Both the position numbers and the translations under genes were made by a program. A DNA stretch of 64,000 nucleotides from Cardinalis cardinalis (lineage: Eukaryota; Chordata; Aves; Passeriformes; Cardinalidae). A model generated the notes under the pieces. The model worked only from the letters and a program-made list of their open reading frames with translations, was not told where the DNA came from and did no database searches. The stretch covers positions 1,432,902 through 1,496,901 of the forward strand of contig JACDOX010000114.1 in the NCBI GenBank assembly GCA_014549065.1. The letters are read 5' to 3'. Positions within the stretch are counted from its first letter, which is position 1, and each line of letters opens with the position of its first letter. Positions 13,801 to 26,715 of this stretch are shown in pieces.

Positions 13801-16243
13801 AAGTCTCAACANAAGGGAAAATAATTTCTCATACCTGTGTAAAATTATGGCTCAGTCTTTAATTGCAAGGAATTTCTGAATTGAAGGTGCAGAGAAAGTA
13901 CTCCAGGTTAATGTTGCATGCTGGCTACTGGTGTTTAGATTGCATCTTTCTGACCACATTTGTTTCATGTAATTCACTTGAACTAAAATACAGAATGTGG
14001 CTTAAGTCTGAAATGATACAACATACAAAAGGTAGGACTTTATGTCTATTTTAGCTTTTTTTCTGCAATACTTGAAATCACTGATAAGCTTTGAACAGGG
14101 ATTTAAAAAAAAAAATACATTGAAATTTATAAAGGTATGTTGAAGTGAATACACTGAACATGACAAGCTATTTGACCTGTATGCGTTTTTTTCATATTAA
14201 TCTACCTTTCTCTGTTTTCAACCCCAAGCATAAGCTCTAGGAAGGAGCTTCAGTATTTCATCATCTAGGTCATTACACTGTGAGCAGTGATATTATTGGT
14301 GAGAAATGAAACCAAGGAGTTTTTCAATCATAATCTTGTGTTTCCATTGGCATATTAAGACCACTAACACTTGTAAACTTCAACAAGCAAAGGACTCAAC
14401 ACTCAGCTCCTTAATTGTCTTGCTTCCTCTCAGGTAATTCTCAATTAATTGTTTTCTGTTATTCTCCTTCCTGAATATTTTTTTTTTTATTTTTTATTTT
14501 CATTTCTGTGACTGTCAAAAAACCACCAGTCATTTTCCTAAGCTGATGATACTGGAGTGTATGTGTACACTTCACTTTGGCCAAAGAATTCTCATAGCAT
14601 TCACAATTCATATGGAACTTAATTGAGACATTTACAAAGGACACTTTCAAATGCCCAAACAATTAAAATGAATAATTAAGCCACCTAAAAAAATCTAGAT
14701 TTTTCTTCCCTTAATAGTTAGCTTGGGGATAAATACAATGAATGATAAAATAAGCTCTGTAAAATAGTTCTAAATAATTGTTTATAAAAACCTGTTACCA
14801 AGGCTTCAGTTATTGTAAAGGAGCCCAAGCGTAATTCTGTTCTATTAAACTTCATTGCACCTAGATGAAATAAGAAGTAGATACAACTTGGGTTAAAATA
14901 TTTGACACATTACAACTGGTCATATGCTTCTTAATTTCTCATATCCTTCCTTTCTACTTCCCCCTTCACTTATTACTTTTATCAGAAGTTAATTAGGATG
15001 ATCACAACAGGAAATGGCAGGATTTTCCAAAGTGATCACTTTCCCTTTTTCTTTTATGAGAGACTTCAGCTTTCTATCAGATCAATTAGTTAATTGGGCA
15101 TCACTCCTCTAACACAGCTCACTTACTAAAAAGCTCTCATCTTAAACAAACTGTCACAAGCTTTCACTTTAGATTGAAGGCTGGATGCTCATAATTGGCC
15201 TCTGATTCTGTTTCTTTGAACATTCTTATCTGAGGATCAAGCTGCATGTAATGCAATCTTCTTCCACATGAATTAGAATGTTGCCAAAATAAACCTGCTC
15301 GGCTGTCCCTCTCCTTCCTCACTTTTCTTGCCATAGCGGTAGCTGAATAAGTATATTATTTAAAACAAAATAAGAAAATGAGAGCATGGGGCAGCCCTCA
15401 ATTAGGTTGAGCAAGATTAAAAGGAAATTTTAGATTCATATGGTATTTTAACTTCTGTGTTGTTATTGAATCCTGCATTTGATTACATTGTAGTTGTGCT
15501 ATCAATAACACCCTATATAAATATACAATATGGTACTAGCAGAGATGTATAAAGGTGATTATAAAGAGGTCACAAAGTTTAAAAAAAAACCAAAACAGAT
15601 ACAATGTAGCTTAGTGCCTTTTAGAATTGGTACCTCATATACTTTTACAAGCTATTTGAGATATATTTTGACTTGAAAATGTCTCTTAGTATCCTATTTC
15701 ATAGAAAGACTCCCAATAACAAAGTAATCTAAAATGAAGTAAGGGCTGAACAGCTAAATATCGAGTCATTTTATGTTGGAATATTAGTGCAGCTGTGATA
15801 AATACACTTTATTTACTTACAGACAGTAGACTTTTTCACATGTGCTTTTCTAGGCATTTTCATTTCTTGTGTGCATAGTATTAGGTCTGCTAAGCAGGGC
15901 TACTCCATAGATTATAAGAATGGCATTTTCTAAATGTGAACAAGGCAAATACATGACATTATTGTGAAGCANAAGCATTGCACAAGAAAGTGCCATTACT
16001 CTCCATAACAATGGAGTAGCTANGTAGTGGTCTGCTTTGAAATTACTATTAAATTTCACATTTTCAGAGCAAGAACCTCATTAAACACAAAATTAGGAGT
16101 TTCCAATGCTCAGGCAGACACTCAGTCTCAAGCTCTTTATTAATAGTAATGATTGAAAAATATACATGCAGGAACCTTTTCACTCATCATTGAAACAGAA
16201 CTGTGTCCAAAATCAAATGTGGCAGCTGTTTAGCAGTATATGT

Positions 16244-16268
16244 TTTGTTTAGCAGTGCACTAAACAAA
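16244..16268. repeat. Inverted repeat, 9-bp stem and 7-nt loop
   Basis: TTTGTTTAG, loop CAGTGCA, CTAAACAAA. The neighbouring TGTTTAGCAGT words (about 16228 and 16246) also form a short direct repeat. Confidence 0.85.
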
Positions 16269-18133
16269 TGTTTAGACAAGGGGAATCAAAAATATACCAA
16301 AAATTACACTTTGGTAAGGTCCATTTACAGAAAGGGATGCCGGAAATTATTGTTTCTAAATGTTTAATGTGTTTTTTCACAGCTGCTGAAACATATCAGC
16401 ATTACACTAATATGTTGGACTTCAATATTTTGGTATATTGTTAACTACATCCTTAATCTATCAANAGCAAATGGAGAATTTTTTCTGAACCAAAAACACC
16501 AATACAATAAGAATTGTTTCCAAAGGCCTTACACCAATGATAAATGTTTTCCACTGTGTTCAGGATATCAGGTTTGTCATTGCAGTCAACTGCTCTTTTA
16601 CCATTAGTTTGAACAGAGGGTAAGCAAAAGTGTTGTAGCAGTCTATGTCAGCAATTATATTTCTGGACATCAAGGACTGTGTTTTTGGACTGTCAAAAAT
16701 ATGGATTTAGGAAGGAATTGGGACACAATATTGTTTCTTATTTTACTTGTGGTTGTTACTCCCAGGAACGAAAAAGAAAAGAAGGGAGGGAGGAAAAAAT
16801 AAAGTAACTGAATTCTATGTTTTAGAGTGTAAAATGACCTGTACTGGGGATAAGGAAGGAATAATGATGTTTTTAACTGACAAGGTGNTTCAGAAGCAGC
16901 CAGTGTTTGTAGGGGAAAGGTTTTATTGTTGACTAATGATACTTTTAATTGGACATAGCTAGATCCAGATTTATTTAGCTAATCAAGATGTGAATTTATT
17001 TGCCAATAAAGCATACANACTGTTAAAATATCAAGAGTTGTGAGTGACACTGCAGGAGAATGAAATGAATTTAAGGAAGTAAGCCTAAAGTANTGAAGGA
17101 TGAAGGTTTTAATAGTGAAAACAGAAAATCTAGGGAAGGAACTTGTATGAGTAAACCTCAACATAGGACTTGTCTCTTCATGTTTAGTCATGTAGNACTT
17201 TCACTTACTTTTGACAAAGTGAGAAGGTAAGAACAAAGTTATGTCACAGGAATCAACATTCATATTTGAAACAAGCAAACACAAGAAATGGTAACTTGGA
17301 TATTTATGAAGTGGAATGAGACAATAGGAAGTAATTTTAATTAAGATTTTCAGCATTTCAATAGTATAATGATACATAATATGCTGTTCAAGCAGACAAA
17401 AACCCCCGAACTTTAGGGAGGAGGGGGAACATAAAGCAAAAAGATGTTTTTAGGGAGGTGTATGACAAGTAATGGTCAGTCTTGGCTAATCTTTTTCTTA
17501 AAATTCAATAGACACCCCTAGTCGATGCAAGTGGCTTTAGTTTCCTGGTGTTGCTGATTGTGGCTTGTTAAAACCTAATTGANTAATTAATTAATTATCT
17601 TTGAAATTTTTTTATCCATAGTGATTAAGATCAGATTCCAGTAGACTTAGTTCAGCTGTTGAGCACCTAACATCANGATTTTCTGTTGTTGTGTTGGTCT
17701 TAAGTACAATTTCTTGCATGGTTTATGTCTAATCTATTATACTGAAATTCCCAAACTGAAGTTTTTCTAAGTAACAAACGATCTCCTAGGTCTAAGAATA
17801 GTTCTTTCCTATAGTAAGAAGGCAGATAGAATGGTAGATTAGTTTGAAATCAAGAAAACTATGGAAGTTTCTTTGCTGACCTGACTATACTTTTTGACTA
17901 ATTCTCTTAAAAAAAATTGATTTTACATCTGAACAAATGAAGGTGAGGTGACATTTGATCAGTGTCTAAGTAAGGGANGAAGGAGGTGAAGGCAAATATA
18001 GAAAGAAGAGCATTGATCAACTAGACAAACACACAGGATATTTTTAAGAGTATGAAAACATAAACAACCTTTCCATCAGTGACTGCATAATTTCTGAACA
18101 TTATCCTGTCAGACTAGATGTTGTTTCCATCTC

Positions 18134-18151
18134 ACGCACACATACACACAG
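18134..18151 (+). repeat. Short (CA)n-like run
   Basis: CACGCACACATACACACA, an interrupted CA microsatellite. Confidence 0.75.
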
Positions 18152-21100
18152 ATACAAAGAGTTGTCTCTAGACAGGTACATAATTCAATTGTACTTGGGC
18201 CTGACTGGTTTCTCTGTCACTTTTTTTGAGTGTCCTTTTCACTTTTTTTTTTTTTTAATTAACTAGGAAACTGCATTTAAGTGTTGTCTTAGCAAAATAA
18301 GGCATTTGACCAGATGGTTTCCAGAAGATGAACAAGTTGTAANGCTCTCTTTGATTTTGTCATGTGACAGTAAATGGTCAGCAAACAGTCCCTTGAATTT
18401 CTCAAAACCTCATTTCCAAAGCCTTTATTTGTGACTTACTTGCAAAGAACAGACCCGAGTATCTATTTGGTTTGAGAGATTGCTGTAGATCAAGGCTGTC
18501 CTATCCATCTGGGTTACTGGAAAATTTTATTTCAAAAATTGGTCTAATAGGCCACATTGAAAATGTGAAGGGTCGTCTGCCCATTATGTTTCTAGAAGAT
18601 ACTTCCAATAATAACAGAGATCATAGCACAACAAAAGGTCCATTGCTAGAGGAGATTCCAAAGAAGAAGGGAAACCTTTTATTTCCTAAAAGCATATTTT
18701 GCCTTATCTCATCCTTGTTAAAAGTTGATTCATGAAACTCCATTAAACAAGGACTCTACAGACTTCAGCAGTATCTTATACGGAAAAATAATTATAATTT
18801 GTTGTGAATTGTACTTACACTGGGAAACTGCATGAGCTTCTACCAAAATTTATATTTTAAGTAATTGTATCACATGTAACTATAATGTAATTTGAAAATG
18901 TGAAGACTGAAAGTGGAGAAAAGGGGAAAGGAAGAAGAAATGTAAGCTAAGAACTCTTCTCTATTAGTAGCACAGATGAAGAGACTGGATGAGAGCAATA
19001 AGAACAACTTCTCCTCTGAGAGATGATCCTGATGAGCATTGAATATTTGCAAATCTAGTTATTTGCAAATCTGTGTCTTGGCAAGAGCCAGTGNTCTCTT
19101 ATCCCACTAAAAGTAAGTAACAGTTGTAGTCAATTTATAGCTGGTTCTCCCAACATACATGGGGAAATGAAGAAAGGAAATTTTGATAGGTAGATGTAAT
19201 TTTCTTCCATAATCCTTTTCTGTGCATGGGAAATGTGCCATTCCTTAATTTGTAATGGGCACAAGATTTTGTGAAAAAAATTAGGCTATTATGACTGTGA
19301 CACTTAAGATATTCTAGTTTACAGAATTTGACCTCTGATGACCCCAGNGCTGAGAAACCACAAACTGTAATTAATGCTTTTTGCCACCCCTCTGCACTNA
19401 CTGCTGTGGTGTTCTAAGTGGGGAAGTATTACAATGTTATTTCTAACTTTTGTTTTGCCAATGCAATCTCCTGACCTCATAGAAAATAACTCATTCTAAT
19501 ATTTGTTAACAAATNCACTCCAAAATATTGCTGAAACCTTCATAAAGTACATTTAAGGTGTCTTAAAATTTCTGAAATTTTTCTACAGCTGTGAAATATC
19601 TTTTTATTCTAGTCTCATTTTGATTCAGGAAGGGCACTGCTACTGTGAGTGCTTTGAATATGAGGGCACTCAATTACNCAAAGGTGGATATATCTAGTAC
19701 ATTTGTGACAAACTATTCTGTAGTGTGCTTTTAAATACTGAAAAACACTGCTGTTGAGGCAGACAATTCAGCTATAAGCCAGCTTGCATCCATAAAAAAA
19801 AACAAAAAAAAGAAATTATCACATACTGTAAATATTCATTTATTGAAATTATCTATAAAAACATTTTCAATGGATGCAGTATTATTAATTGTTCTATATC
19901 ACAATAGACTACTCTTTAAATCTTTCATAATATTATTATCAGTTTAATCAGTTTGCATTGCTAACAACCTCAAAAGATCTTACTTTGTAAAGTAATTTTG
20001 GAAAATGAACATAAGAGTACATGAACTATTCTAAAATAAAACAAGTCTATGTGGATGCAATAATTTTAATTTTTCCCTCTCATTAAAACACAAATTACAA
20101 ATACCTCCCATGCTATTGCAGTATTTCAATAGTAATATTATCATTTTGCCTAGAAAATAAAAAAATACCCCAAAGATTTATGCTAATGACAGAAATTATG
20201 TATGAAATAAGCATATGGCAATAATATATAGTATTTGGTTTTACTGGGATACATGTCAGGAAAGCAATGGATTTTGTATGAATTTAATTGAGATGAGCAC
20301 GACTCATCCGTTTTTTGGATTACATTTTTCAAAGATGTTCGGTATAGGCGTTTATTTTCCTAGTCTTTTTGATAAAATTCTGTTNATGACACACAATGGT
20401 TTAGAATAACTCACTAGGCATAATTCACACACTAGGTCTCATAAATGATTGATTCTACTGAGGATTGCTTTAGGATTGTGGTTTCTGTCTTGGCCAATGC
20501 ACGAGACACCATCAGAATAGTTGTGACTTGACTTGAGTGCCCAGGTGGAGATAAGGCTGTAACAGAATCATTTTTTCATCATCCTTGGACATGGAAGTCG
20601 AATCTTGTCCAACAGTATAATACTTTCAACCATTGCCAGCTCCAAGTGACATAGTAAGCCTGGAGCAAATCACAGGAGAGAAATATTATTTTCTGGCCTT
20701 TAGTTTTGGCACTCTTTTCCCCCAGTTTGCATTTTTCTTCAAATTTGAATTCTCTCCCACCCTACAAATGTTATTACATGGACAAAATACACATAGCCAC
20801 TCTAATATAATTAGGAGTTCATTCTAGTCATTTAATAGAAGCATGTATGCTTGTTAAATCAAATATTCACATATCCAAATGTTTTGGGAGTGTAATAGAG
20901 ANGAACCGATATGGTTTGTTAGAGACGGCAGGATTTGTTCTGGTCTCAAAAGCTGGGCAACACTGCATGCAGTTCTGGCATGGACAGAAATTAATTAAAA
21001 TGTACATTTCTCAGTAGTCTGCAAACTCTGTGCTTCTTAGGCTAGTACATATGACAGTTGTAGGCAGCAGATATTTTGAGTGAACAATGGCAGGACATGA

Positions 21101-21890
21101 CTGTTTTACTATCAAAAGAATTATTTACTGCTTTAAGTACCTGGCTTTCTGAGCAGAACACACATGCAGTGCCAAAGAGCATAACAGTGAGTTTCCAAAG
21201 GTTGCTGCTCCATAAAAATTAAAAAAAAAAAATAAAATGAAAAATTAAATTTACTCTTGAATTAACAATTTGTATGTTATTAATATATTTTTATCTTGCA
21301 TAAAAAAACCATAAATTGTTCACAACTCAACAGTGAATATAAATGTCTCCCCTCATCTCATTTTAGCTTTTAGGCATAGTTAAAATGGCTAATTTTAATC
21401 TTCTTTCTTTAAANTTCTAACTTTTTTCTTTAAATTTCTAAATTATTTTTCTAAATTCTAAGCAAAATACAAGCCAAAATATNTTTGTGAAAAGCAATTG
21501 GGTTTTTTGAGAAATTTTTAATGATTTAATTTCTCAAAAAAGAAAATCTCAAGGTTGAGCATGAAAATAATAAAGAATACTTTCTTTTGTTGCTGCTGCT
21601 TAGTCCTCATTAATTTNCAATACCTTTTAAACTATAAATATTTTTAAATAGAGTGCTTAATGGAAGACTAAATTTTTGTTGAGTATCTAAACTGCTTTCA
21701 GGTAGAAAGGGGCAATTTTGTGTGGTTTGTTTAACTTTCTTCATGAGTAGTCATTAATTCATAGAGTCTGTCTCCACTATTTAAATGGTTGTTTTTCCTT
21801 ATTCTTTTATGTAGGAACATTAGTCTGGAAGGTATTTTTCTACATTTACAAACTATAGAATTAAAATTGACATAAATATGTTAGAGATGT

Positions 21891-21990
21891 AGAACCAAAG
21901 TCNAGAAACTAATTGGCTTCCCAAGTTCACACAGACTTTGGGCAGAATTGCTCAAGTCCAAGATTAATGCTCTATCCCCCAAAGGTGTTC
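21891..21990 (-). mobile_element. MIR-like ancient SINE fragment
   Basis: The plus strand has 'agaaact', 'cttcccaagttcacacag', 'gggcagaattgctcaagtcca' and 'gctctatcc' in the order and spacing of a reverse-complement MIR core (tRNA-derived SINE, tail side first). Several blocks agree, but divergence is high, as expected for an element older than the bird-mammal split. It has no coding role, though such relics are sometimes kept as enhancers. Confidence 0.5.
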
Positions 21991-22923
21991 TGAGCTTTGT
22001 CAAAGCATTTAACAGAGAATAGCTGTCCTATTATGAGCTATATAGGAGGTGAAAGGAAAAAGAAAATATCCAGACTGGAAAGTGTGAAGCTGATAAATTC
22101 TTGATGTATTAACAAAATTTGAAATATTTAAGTCAATATTCTTGCATTAGCCTTCAACTACAACATGGATTTGAAATCAATACAATGAAGAATGTATGTT
22201 GTGGTTCCCATTGGATCAAACTACATTTATATATCTCATGGAATTTTAGCTGCTAAAATCTGTAAAGACTTAAGATGTGTGGAATAATTTGTAAGCCTGC
22301 AGTAATCCAAACTTGAAAGTACAGGGGAACAGATAACAAAGATAAAGGGTGGGGATGTATTGATCAGTGATATTAAAATGGTTGAATTTTTAAAACATAT
22401 ATTTTATTAAATAAAATTGGAAATTTCAATTAACATGATAATTTTAGAGTTTCATTTTATTAAAAAAATATTTTTCTTCTGTGAAGAAGGAAAAAGTTAG
22501 TTTAGATATGAAGATGCAAACCCCACGATCATGTAAGAAAAATACTTAAAGAAAACACAGCCATAGCAAATAGCCACTATTGTACAGTTCACCTGCCAGA
22601 GCTTTGACAAGGCTAAAACAGCAGTTTTAAAACTTCAAAGCACTTCTCCTTTTAATATGCTCATTATGCTCTAGCCAAGACCACACAGCTAATCAGGGTA
22701 CCAGGTAGTTGTTATTTCCATTACATTTTTGAAACTGTAGATAGCAATTTCATTTTGGTGGAAAAAAAATCTCATCTGGATCTGAGCAGGATTAAATCAC
22801 TGTTCTATACCTGGAGTTGGATCATGACCTAGCCACTGGGGTGAAGAAATGACAAGAAGATCACAGAGATCCCCAAGATGCAAAAGATCCAAGAACCACA
22901 AAAGTGAATAGGTTGAAAATAGA

Positions 22924-22970
22924 CTTTTTCTGCTACCCTTTCCACTTTTTTTTTCTGCTACACTTTCCAC
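22924..22970 (+). repeat. Tandem duplication, ~25-bp pyrimidine-rich unit
   Basis: CTGCTACCCTTTCCAC and CTGCTACACTTTCCAC recur 25 bases apart, each preceded by a T run. Almost all pyrimidine on the plus strand. Confidence 0.8.
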
Positions 22971-24699
22971 TGCCTACACTTGTCCTTTTGTCCACAATTA
23001 TTGTGCAGTACTAAATAGTGTTGTCTGGACTGGTTTCCTTCTCTAAATGACAAGTTTGTAAACCCTTTCCAGAGGCCTACATATTTCATTTTTGATTCCC
23101 TTACGGTCCACAGCTGAATTATGTAGAGAAGAAAAATATAGCTTGGAATTATTCATGAACACAAAATATATCTTGAAAACAAAATTGCTTGACTTCTTTT
23201 TTTTTTTTAATTTTTCTTATAGATACCTCATCTTCTTTTTTCTCTNATATATATTTTTTTTTACTGCAGTGCAAAAATTACAAGGATAAACTGGATTCTA
23301 CCGTGGTTCTTTCATCATCAACAGAATAGTAATTTGCATTCTAATTGCAACTTTTTTATTATTCATGACCAATCAGAAAGAACACTGAGTATTTTAAAAA
23401 CCTCAATTAAATTTCAAGGCTCACAGTGTGAAAGGGGTGGGTGTGGGAGTGTGGAACAGTCATGATTTGTCTCTAAAAACCATGAGCAAATTTGATTGCG
23501 CAGACAGAAAGAATCCCCACAGGACCATTTTATAAAGCATTTTTCCAGATTCTTTTGTGCTGTCAGTCTCTGGATTAGAGAAATAACCTTACTGCTCTTT
23601 ACCACAAAACTTCTCAGATCAAAGCTGAATTAAAAGTTANCTTTTCATGGAACTTCATAGAATGTAAGTGCAAGCTGTATAGTCTTAGTAAACATGACTT
23701 ATCAGATATTCCTTGTGATGCACATCACATTCAGATTTAAATACATGCATGTATAAACATTTCTTCATATTTGAAGGGAGAAATGTCTAATCCATTTTCT
23801 TTCTGGGATTTCCACTGACTGATACCTTTAGCAGGGGCAAAACTGGTCAACCCAAAAGATCCCTGCTGAACTCAGTCAACAGGTTAAATGTGACCTTGGC
23901 AGCTGTTTCTGNTTTCAAGGTCATTACAAACCTTACAAGCTGTTTTCCTTTCCATCCCTCATAGGATTAAACAGCAATATGGTAAAAAACAACTAACTTA
24001 AATATAAGTCTCAAGAGAAAGTTAAAAAACAATAAATACATAAGACAGGGACATATAAGGTTCATAAAAAGGTCCATTCAGGGTCATGTCCAAGGACTAT
24101 GGTTCTTTTTCTGTTTTCTACACCTCTAGCTGAAGGCAGGCTGTTATGCTGCACATTTAGATTCTCTACCCAACCACCTCCTGACTTTCTTTTTAGCAGA
24201 ACATAATTCTTATAGGATTAAATGAATAAGATAGTAAGAAGTCATTATTCTATTAATGTTCTGAACTAGAGGTACTCAGCTTGCAGCCTATGAATTAAGA
24301 CTGTGAGAGAGAAAGGATTAATTCCTTTCTTCCTTCAAAGTTTTAGAAACCCCAGTCTGAGCATGACAAATAGCTAAGAACAAGAAAAGCTATAAATAAA
24401 CGTTTTCTTCACTGGTCACTCAGGGCACACTAGAAATCAAGATAAGAAAATTAGAAACTGTGACTCAAATATATGTTTGTCCCTACCTAGGTTCAAGAAA
24501 AGTGGGAATAATTTTGTTCTCTAATAGTGATTGGCAAGTAATCTCTGGAAATAAGTGAAGAAAGTGTGCCATTTTTTCGCTCCCCGCAGCCATTTAATCT
24601 CTTGAACTCAAGGAAAAAAGAGTCAGGGCTACCACACAGCAGGGAATCCCTAAAAGTAATTTATGAGAGGTTTCTGCCTACTTTAACAAAGTATACTGT

Positions 24700-25062
24700 T
24701 CAAGTTGAGCCAAGCTGCTGAGGGATCCTTAACCATGAGCCTAANCCTAAGCAGAGCAGTAAAAGCAGCCTCTTGCTGAGGTGCCCAGCACATGGGTGGC
24801 AAGCAGAAAGGTGTGGAAGGAGCNAGGCTGGGGCAGTTCCATGTTCTCCCTGGCAGGCCTTTTGTAGCTAGAGTATCCCTGGAGCTGTCAGCTTTCTGCT
24901 TTTCTCAACTGTTTAGAATTAGTTTAGTGAAGACCAGTGAAGACCAAAGGAAGACCAGTGAAGACCAGTGAAGACCAAAGGAGACCAAGCCTCTGTAAAT
25001 AAAATGGATCAGACCCAGAAATGTTCAAAATATACCCAAAAAACATGATTAAAGCTAAATGA
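24700..25062 (-). mobile_element. Possible leader or internal remnant of the LTR element
   Basis: Moderately GC-rich sequence downstream (minus strand) of the putative primer-binding site. It contains the GAAGACCAGT minisatellite and no recognisable gag or pol motif. It may be the untranslated leader of the retroviral insertion. The lower boundary is arbitrary, set where composition returns to the AT-rich background near 24700. Confidence 0.25.
24926..24988 (+). repeat. Minisatellite, ~10-11 bp GAAGACCAGT/AAGG units
   Basis: Five to six copies of a 10-11 bp unit alternate between GAAGACCAGT and GAAGACCAAAG forms, giving a higher-order period of about 31 bases (two AGT-type, then one AAAG-type). 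It lies in the presumed leader of the LTR element. Confidence 0.9.
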
Positions 25063-25080
25063 CGTTAGATGTTGGTGCCA
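25063..25080 (-). other. Possible retroviral primer-binding site remnant
   Basis: On the minus strand the 18 bases begin TGGCACCAACAT. This is close to the lysine-tRNA type site TGGCGCCCAACGT, with one substitution, one missing C and further mismatches. It lies a few bases beyond the proposed LTR end, which is where a primer-binding site should be. It is weak by itself and its value comes from position. Confidence 0.35.
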
Positions 25081-25087
25081 ATATACT

Positions 25088-25941
25088 GCTGTATTCTATA
25101 ATACAATTAATATTAAATAATAAAAGAATAATATTAAAAGAATAATATTAAAAGAAGCAAAGAGAATTAAACGGAAAAGAAGAAAGAAAAAATAGAAAAA
25201 GTTTTTCATGGGGAGGATGGGGCCACAGAGGGACAGTGACAGGAATTATGTATAAACATATAATCCTTCCAGGGTTCCAATGACAGCTGTTTTTTCCCCT
25301 CTCTCTGGTCTTCTGGGTTGTGAGGTCTGCTGCCTCTGCTGTGCCAAAAGGTGAAGAATCCCATGGATTAGTATACATCTGGGCCAGGTGGGAGCACCCA
25401 GGTGCCTCCCTTGCAGGGCTCCAGTTTAACACTCTCCCTTGCAACACTGGATCTGTTGCATCATTTGCAGCGCTCTGGTGCAGGGTCTGGGGACCCCGTT
25501 GTGGGAGGCCTCCAGTGGGCTATGACTCTGCTGTCCTTCACAAGCTTTTCCTGGGGTGAAAGGGCCCCACAGCTGGGCTTCTCTGCACAGCAGAGGATGG
25601 GCATTCACAGTCTCAAACCAGAGGCTTCTTCACTACACACCCAAAACCTTCCATCTCCCCCCAGCCTTTGGTGTGAAGATCTGTGCCAGCCTGGCAGCTG
25701 ATACCCCTGTGGTCTGCACCTCGAAGGTGCTAAGCCTGATCCCTCTGTGAACACATTCTTGTTCCCCCAGCCCACAATCTTATCTCCATCAGGGAGCAGT
25801 CGAGGGCCTCAGTCGAAGGCCTTTTCAGGGTGCAGTGGTCTTCTCTGAAGCTTTTGTAATACAGCTTTGCTTTAAAAAGCAAAAGTCCTTCGTGAAGATA
25901 TTTTAGCAATAAATTATAATATTCAGTCTCTGACAAACAGG
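25088..25941 (-). mobile_element. Candidate endogenous retrovirus LTR
   Basis: A roughly 850-bp block that is clearly GC-richer than its surroundings in its middle (25280-25800). Read on the minus strand it begins TGTCAGAGACTGAA at 25941, giving the expected TG start. It passes through the GC-rich part, a TATA-like run ('tatatgtttatacata', near 25245-25265) and a pyrimidine- and AT-rich region (25100-25200) that resembles the R/U5 end of bird LTRs. It stops just before a TGGCACC sequence that looks like a primer-binding site. The layout is LTR-like, but I cannot name a repeat family. No second LTR copy was found in the window, so it is a solo LTR or one end of a truncated provirus. Open frames inside it (60-99 codons, both strands) are incidental. 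Boundaries are good to about 10 bases on the high side and less certain on the low side. Confidence 0.5.
25113..25155 (+). repeat. Short tandem repeat, 14-bp AATAATATTAAAAG unit
   Basis: Two perfect adjacent copies of AATAATATTAAAAG at 25127-25140 and 25141-25154, preceded by a partial copy. It lies in the AT-rich end of the candidate LTR. Confidence 0.85.
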
Positions 25942-26627
25942 ATGGAAGTGTGGATTTTACAACAGCTTTGAACTTCTGGAATGCTCCTAAGCAGTTGTAG
26001 GAAGGCTAAGAATGTGGACCAGGAAGTTTGGAACAGCTACAGAAAATCATCCCAAATTTCCTACTCTGTACCAGTTCATATTGCCAAAGGAGTAACGTGC
26101 TCTGNGTTGGTGCTGTGCAGTGTAGCTGTGTGACTATTCAAAAGTACCTTTGAAAACAACAACATCAGCAGGCTTCATTTGTATGTGGTTCTAGATTCTT
26201 AAGTAGGTCTAATTTAGTAAATACCCCACAGAAATAGAAAACACTTTAAACATATTATATACACTCATAGACCCATTATATACACTAATCATTATTTCTC
26301 TCACTTATTCCAATTTCTTTTGCCTTTTTTTGCCTAATTGTTCCTTTTTCTCTGCTTTATCAACCAATGAAACAATTGTTTATGAGACACAATTAAAAAT
26401 AACTTATTACATTTATTTTAATACAAGAGTTATTTAATGATGTTATATATTGGTGGCATTTTCAATTACACAATAGGATAAAGCTCATAAGGATTATGAA
26501 TCTTCCTATTTTAAAACTATTGTTACCTGCTATTAGGAAAGAAATTCTCTCTATAGAATATACTATATAGCACATTTAGGTGCGTATAAAGNATTTCATG
26601 CCTCTGCCTGAAACATTGAGATGATAT

Positions 26628-26715
26628 TTATTCATTTATTCATCAATTCATAATGCTTCAAGAGCACAATCAGGGGAACTATTGTACTAGGCCCTGGACA
26701 AATGAAATCCCATAA
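26628..26715 (+). mobile_element. Possible ancient L2-like LINE fragment
   Basis: The wording 'ttcatttattcatcaattcat', 'cttcaagagcac' and 'ctattgtactaggccctggaca' follows the order of the common vertebrate motif ATTCATTCA...TTGAGCACC...GTGCTAGGCCCTGG, which I associate with L2-type 3' sequence. Heavily diverged, and the family name is tentative. Confidence 0.3.

Larger units (their letters stand above)
10821..24699. other. AT-rich sequence without recognised gene
   Basis: Unique-looking sequence. Apart from the hairpin at 16244, the MIR-like fragment at 21891 and the pyrimidine duplication at 22924, I see only short T or A runs (for example 11143-11156, 14478-14500, 18243-18256). The longest open frame, 87 codons at 18472-18735, has no recognisable motif. 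Confidence 0.7.

Noticed and set aside
22668..22712. 'ccaagaccacacagctaatcag' resembling a reverse MIR core
   Set aside because: Only one block matches and the neighbours do not follow the consensus.
22790..22850. 'ctggagttggatcatgacc' resembling a CR1 3' tail
   Set aside because: No terminal octamers follow and the wording diverges at once. Chance is likely.
25320..25750. Overlapping open frames of 60-99 codons on both strands in the GC-rich block
   Set aside because: Fewer stops are expected where GC is high. No motif is recognised, and the block is better explained as an LTR.
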